A DNA stretch of 64,000 nucleotides from Bacillota bacterium (GTDB lineage: Bacteria; Bacillota; Clostridia; Acetivibrionales; DSM-27016): contig JAEWDM010000024.1 of NCBI GenBank assembly GCA_023390115.1, positions 124,001 to 188,000 of the forward strand, in the 5' to 3' direction. Both the position numbers and the translations under genes were made by a program. Every line of letters starts with the position of its first letter. The stretch's first letter is position 1. The notes under the pieces are model-generated. The model saw only the letters and a program-made list of their open reading frames with translations, made no database searches and was not told the origin of the DNA. Of this stretch, positions 60,878 through 64,000 are shown piece after piece.

Positions 60878-60927
60878 GTTACTAGAGAAAACTCTAAAAT
60901 ATAATTTGATTACTGGGAGGTAAAATT

Positions 60928-61158
60928 ATGGCTGTAAAGCATTCTGTAGAATCATCCAGCCTTGCTGAAGTTCTGGATAGGATACTGGAGAAAGGAATAG
61001 TTATAGATCTTTTTGTAAGGGTCTCTCTTCTGGGCATTGAGCTGCTGGCTGTAGACGGAAGAATTGTTATAGCGGGCGTTGAGACATGGCTGTGCTATGC
61101 AAGGGCTATAGGCCTGACAGATTATTCAAAAGACTATTCGAAGGACTATTCAAAATAG
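60928..61158 (+). CDS. gvpA: Gas vesicle structural protein GvpA (copy 4) with DYSK tail
   Basis: This shell protein of 76 residues is nearly identical to copy 2 to residue 60 (SSLAEVLDRILEKGIVIDLF, VRVSLLGIELLAVDGRIVIA, GVETWLCYARAIGL). Uniquely it ends in three tandem DYSK units encoded by near-identical 12-base repeats. ATG 60928 follows GGGAGG. The 166-base gap after gvpG with a possible sigma-K promoter suggests separate control and high expression. Confidence 0.95.
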   Translation: MAVKHSVESSSLAEVLDRILEKGIVIDLFVRVSLLGIELLAVDGRIVIAGVETWLCYARAIGLTDYSKDYSKDYSK

Positions 61159-61206
61159 CACATAAATACATAAAAATATAATATTAAGTAAGGAAAGGCG
61201 AGGAAC

Positions 61207-61253
61207 ATCTAAGGGTTGAACAAAAAGAACCGTAAGCTGTTCCTTGACGTTTT
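61207..61253 (+). terminator. Weak terminator-like fold after gvpA4
   Basis: AGGAACA (61210 region) pairs with TGTTCCT around an inner hairpin (GGGTT/AACC-like). The following T run is short. A tandem TAGCTATTTTTTAAA repeat lies near 61278-61308. Confidence 0.3.
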
Positions 61254-61327
61254 CCAATAAACCAAAACATATATTTTATAGCTATTTTTTAAATAGCTAT
61301 TTTTTAAAGCCTGTAAACGGCATGGCA

Positions 61328-62275
61328 TTAAATTATTGACGAATACCATTCTGTAAACTTCGTTATACCTTCATATATTCCTGTTTTGGGGTTATATCCC
61401 ACCAGAGCTCTGGCTTTTGATATATCGGCAAGGGTGTGCCGGGCATCACAGGGGCTATAGGGCATATACCGTCTATATACCGGCTTGCCGAGGCTTTTCC
61501 CTATTATATCAGTCAACTGGTTAAGGGATACCGGACTTGAACTGCCCAGGTTGAATATTTCAAAATTGCAGTTGAATTTTATTGCAGATATTATACCGTC
61601 TGTAATATCGTCTATATAAGTGTAATCCCTTGAGCTTGATCCGTCTCCAAATATTTCAATGTGCCTGCCGTCATGTATAAGCCTTGTAAATTTGTGTATT
61701 GCCATTTCAGGTCTTTGCCTGGGCCCGTAAACGGTAAAAAACCTGAGACATGCTATAGGTATGCCATATAATGCGTTATAGGTTTTGCAAAAGCTTTCCC
61801 CTGAAGCTTTGGAGGCCGCATAGGGCGACAGCTGAAGGTCCGCCGTATGCTGCTCGGAAAAAGGGCGCGGGCCCCGGCCATACACTGAAGAGGAGGAGGC
61901 AAATATAAATTTTTTTACCTTATTTCTTGCTGACAGCTCCAAAACATTTACAGTCCCTTTTATGTCAACATCAACATATTCAAGTGGATTGGAAATTGAT
62001 TTCCTTACACCTGCCAAAGCGGCCAGATGCACTACTGTGTCAATAGGAAAGCTATTAAATAATTCCGTAAGAAGCCCGGTGTCCAGAATATCTCCTTCTA
62101 TGGAAAGGTAATGCGGATTGCTCTCAGCCTTTATGATATTTTGCTTTTTAATCAAGGGACTATAAGCGGTGTTAAAATTATCCAGGCTTATTACCTCATA
62201 TTCACAATCCAGCAGTCTTTCACATAGATTTGACCCTATAAAGCCGGCTCCTCCGGTAACTAATACCGAGCTCAT
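61328..62275 (-). CDS. NAD-dependent epimerase, UDP-glucuronate 4-epimerase-like
   Basis: This SDR epimerase has 315 residues: GGAGFIGSN at 8-16 binds NAD, and Tyr152/Lys156 (SPYAASKASGE) with SSSVYGRGPRPFSEQ form the catalytic site. RFFTVYGPRQRPEMAIHKF is characteristic of UDP-glucuronate/galacturonate 4-epimerases for polysaccharide synthesis. Its start overlaps the stop of the upstream dehydrogenase, which would make the UDP-glucuronate substrate, supporting this assignment. It is part of a capsule or cell-surface glycan operon. Confidence 0.88.
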   Translation of the reverse strand: MSSVLVTGGAGFIGSNLCERLLDCEYEVISLDNFNTAYSPLIKKQNIIKAESNPHYLSIEGDILDTGLLTELFNSFPIDTVVHLAALAGVRKSISNPLEYVDVDIKGTVNVLELSARNKVKKFIFASSSSVYGRGPRPFSEQHTADLQLSPYAASKASGESFCKTYNALYGIPIACLRFFTVYGPRQRPEMAIHKFTRLIHDGRHIEIFGDGSSSRDYTYIDDITDGIISAIKFNCNFEIFNLGSSSPVSLNQLTDIIGKSLGKPVYRRYMPYSPCDARHTLADISKARALVGYNPKTGIYEGITKFTEWYSSII

Positions 62276-63585
62276 GATCTTCCCACTCCCGTGTATGAAA
62301 AGCCGTATTTTTTAACCTCCTCCGGATTGCAGGCATTTCTTAAATCTACAAATACCGGGGTTCGGACAAGCTTTTTAAGATGATTAAAATCAAGGCGTGC
62401 AAACTGCTCCCACTCGGTTGCCAGTACTATACAATCGGTTTTTATGCTGGCGGAAAATGTGTTTTGACAGTACTGTACATTTAGGTCCGGATTTTGGTTT
62501 TGAGTGTTTTCCATAGCCTGAGGGTCATAGACCTTTACTTTTGCCCCGCTGTCCAGCAGCTTTCTTATAATGGCTATCGAGGCTGATTCTCTTATATCGT
62601 CGGTGCCCGGCTTAAAGGATAGTCCCAGAACTGTTACTGTTTTGCCTTTAAGCTTTCCAACGGCCTTTTTTATTTTGCGGAACATAAGAACCTTTTGATT
62701 TTCATTTGCGTCAATAATACTTTTTATTATTTTAGGAGTATAACCGTTGTCCTTTGCTATTCCGAGCATTGCCCTCAAATCCTTGGGGAAGCAGCTTCCT
62801 CCGAAGCCGGGGCCGGGATTGAGGAAATTTTGGCCTATTCTTTTGTCCAGGCCTACGGCTTCTGATACTATACAGGCATCTGAGCCGCACAGCTCACACA
62901 GATTGGCTATCTCATTCATAAGACTTATTTTCGCCGCCAGAAAGGCATTTGAAGCATATTTTACCATCTCTGAGGTTTCTATATCTGTTGACACCAGAGG
63001 GATGCCCAGGGCTGCTTGCCTGGCGTACAGCTCCTGCATCATTTCCAGCGCCTTGGTGCTCTCCGCCCCTATAACTATTCTGTCGGGGCACATAAAATCC
63101 ACAACGGCATTGCCCTCACGCAGGAATTCGGGGTTGGAAACTATATCAAAATCAAATGGTTTTCCCTGCATTTTAAGAATGTCTTGTATTTCTTTTTTTA
63201 TAGACTGTCCTGTGCCTACCGGTGAGGTGCTTTTATTCACAATTACCTTATAGCCGGTCATGTAAAGGGCTATATCCCTTACCGCACTGTATATGTTTCT
63301 GAGGTCGGAGGTGTTGTCTCCAAGCGTAGGAGTATCCACCGAAATAAATATAATATCCCCGTGAGCTGCAGCATCGCTTATAAGAGAGGTAAAACGCAGC
63401 CTTCCCGGATAATTTCTTTCTACAAGCTCCTTCAGCCCCGGCTCATATATCGGAATAACCCCTTTTTTAAGCTTACTGATCTTTACTTCATCTGTGTCCA
63501 TGCATACCACATTTGCTCCAAGCTCTGAAAAACATGTTCCTGTTACAAGTCCTACATATCCTGTGCCTACAATTGAAATATTCAT
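62272..63585 (-). CDS. ugd: UDP-glucose/GDP-mannose 6-dehydrogenase
   Basis: The dehydrogenase of 437 residues oxidises a nucleotide sugar to its uronate in two steps. ISIVGTGYVGLVTGTCFSEL is the NAD-binding start, NKSTSPVGTG and NPEFLREGNAVVDFMCPDRI are family segments, and GFGGSCFPKDLRA contains the catalytic Cys265. It is coupled to the epimerase by a four-base overlap, making UDP-glucose dehydrogenase the most likely specificity, giving UDP-glucuronate for the epimerase. Confidence 0.93.
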   Translation of the reverse strand: MNISIVGTGYVGLVTGTCFSELGANVVCMDTDEVKISKLKKGVIPIYEPGLKELVERNYPGRLRFTSLISDAAAHGDIIFISVDTPTLGDNTSDLRNIYSAVRDIALYMTGYKVIVNKSTSPVGTGQSIKKEIQDILKMQGKPFDFDIVSNPEFLREGNAVVDFMCPDRIVIGAESTKALEMMQELYARQAALGIPLVSTDIETSEMVKYASNAFLAAKISLMNEIANLCELCGSDACIVSEAVGLDKRIGQNFLNPGPGFGGSCFPKDLRAMLGIAKDNGYTPKIIKSIIDANENQKVLMFRKIKKAVGKLKGKTVTVLGLSFKPGTDDIRESASIAIIRKLLDSGAKVKVYDPQAMENTQNQNPDLNVQYCQNTFSASIKTDCIVLATEWEQFARLDFNHLKKLVRTPVFVDLRNACNPEEVKKYGFSYTGVGRS

Positions 63586-63612
63586 GCCTACAGCTCCTCT
63601 TTGCCATATGTT

Positions 63613-64000
63613 TTATGTTATCCTTTTACAGGGCATATCGGTCTTGAGTACTTCCCTGGAAACTCTCTCCCAGTTGAATTTTTCTTCTATGCATTTCCTG
63701 CCGTTGCGTCCCATTTCGGTACACTTCTGCGGATTGTCGAGAAGATAATTTATACAGCTTGCAAAGGCATCAGGATTATTATAATCATTTATTACGCGGC
63801 CGTTTCCATAACCACGCACTACCTCCGCATTTCCGCCTCTATTGGTTGTTATTATAGAAAGTCCGGAGGCCATGGCTTCATAATGAACCCTCGCCAGGGG
63901 CTCATCCCATTGCGACGGGCATACAAAAATGTCACCGAGATTATATAAGGCGGGAATCTGGGACGGAGGCACAAAGCCCGTAAATATAACAGGTCCTGCA
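63613..64000 (-). CDS. Group 1 glycosyltransferase (GT4-like), C-terminal part
   Basis: The visible 129 residues are the C-terminal nucleotide-binding half of a GT-B transferase. The frame is open through the window edge, so the N-terminal half lies outside. AGPVIFTGFVPPSQIPALYN and the motif DEPLARVHYEAMASGLSIITT (E-x7-E type) followed by GGNAEVV are typical of GT4 enzymes. It belongs to the same glycan operon as the two sugar-nucleotide genes downstream. The acceptor is unknown. Confidence 0.9.
   Translation of the reverse strand, partial: AGPVIFTGFVPPSQIPALYNLGDIFVCPSQWDEPLARVHYEAMASGLSIITTNRGGNAEVVRGYGNGRVINDYNNPDAFASCINYLLDNPQKCTEMGRNGRKCIEEKFNWERVSREVLKTDMPCKRIT

Noticed and set aside
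1..64000. CRISPR arrays and tRNA or rRNA genes
   Set aside because: I found no regularly spaced 25-40 base repeats and no cloverleaf or rRNA-like segments by reading; the tandem repeats seen are short and lie within coding sequence.

Overview
The window looks like chromosome of a low-GC, endospore-forming, anaerobic member of the Clostridia. The evidence is strong GGAGG-type ribosome sites, DUF4491, DUF454, PadR and TetR families of clostridial type, a CotA-like spore-coat oxidase, cobT, and gas-vesicle genes. This is inference from gene content; there is no rRNA or other phylogenetic marker, and I saw no tRNA or CRISPR array.

Layout. 0-2.3 kb: an ABC-2 type exporter pair, then a hairpin-rich gap with a possible transposase remnant. 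2.5-8 kb: two unrelated FAD oxidoreductases (one with a Rieske domain), a LysM protein, a Fur/KatG chimeric relic, and small membrane proteins DUF4491 and DUF454. 8-13 kb: a TetR repressor divergent from a MacB-like ATPase and a giant coiled-coil FtsX permease. 13-18.8 kb: a PadR-DUF4180 fusion beside a long palindrome, a Ca2+-type P-ATPase behind a terminator-like leader, an AI-2E family transporter and a GNAT acetyltransferase. 18.9-22.5 kb: a complete phnDCEE-type phosphonate-family importer. 22.5-30.5 kb: a secreted lamin-tail protein, zinc-ribbon proteins, cobT, DUF2085, 5-formyl-THF cyclo-ligase, a CPBP protease and a sigma-54 gene that lacks its RpoN box. 30.7-36.2 kb: two-subunit aconitase X, an old-yellow-enzyme/FadH-like flavoprotein and a chemoreceptor. 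36.4-41.2 kb: two radical-SAM genes converging on an acetyltransferase, KAS III and 3-hydroxyacyl-CoA dehydrogenase operon.

41.3-61.2 kb is the most unusual part: a large gas-vesicle locus. It has four GvpA-type shell proteins, GvpK, GvpO, GvpN, GvpH, GvpF and GvpG. It also has features not seen in textbook clusters: two full-length CDC48/VAT-like double AAA ATPases, a GvpF/L protein whose N-terminus looks like the archaeal ribosomal stalk protein L12/P1, and two GvpA/J-like proteins carrying C-terminal zinc ribbons. One of these also carries two PH/GRAM-like domains. Embedded in the locus are a CotA-like multicopper oxidase, a beta-propeller/coiled-coil protein, a Cys-rich protein and several orphans. 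A sigma-K-like promoter precedes the last gvpA. Together these suggest gas vesicles made during sporulation, possibly attached to spores, with protein machinery of archaeal flavour; this is a hypothesis.

61.3-64 kb: a reverse-strand polysaccharide cluster (UDP-glucuronate epimerase-like, UDP-glucose dehydrogenase, and a group-1 glycosyltransferase that runs off the window). By eye, the 8.7-18 kb genes use CGN arginine codons and look more GC-rich, whereas the 24-61 kb genes prefer AGA/AGG, so the window may be compositionally mosaic.
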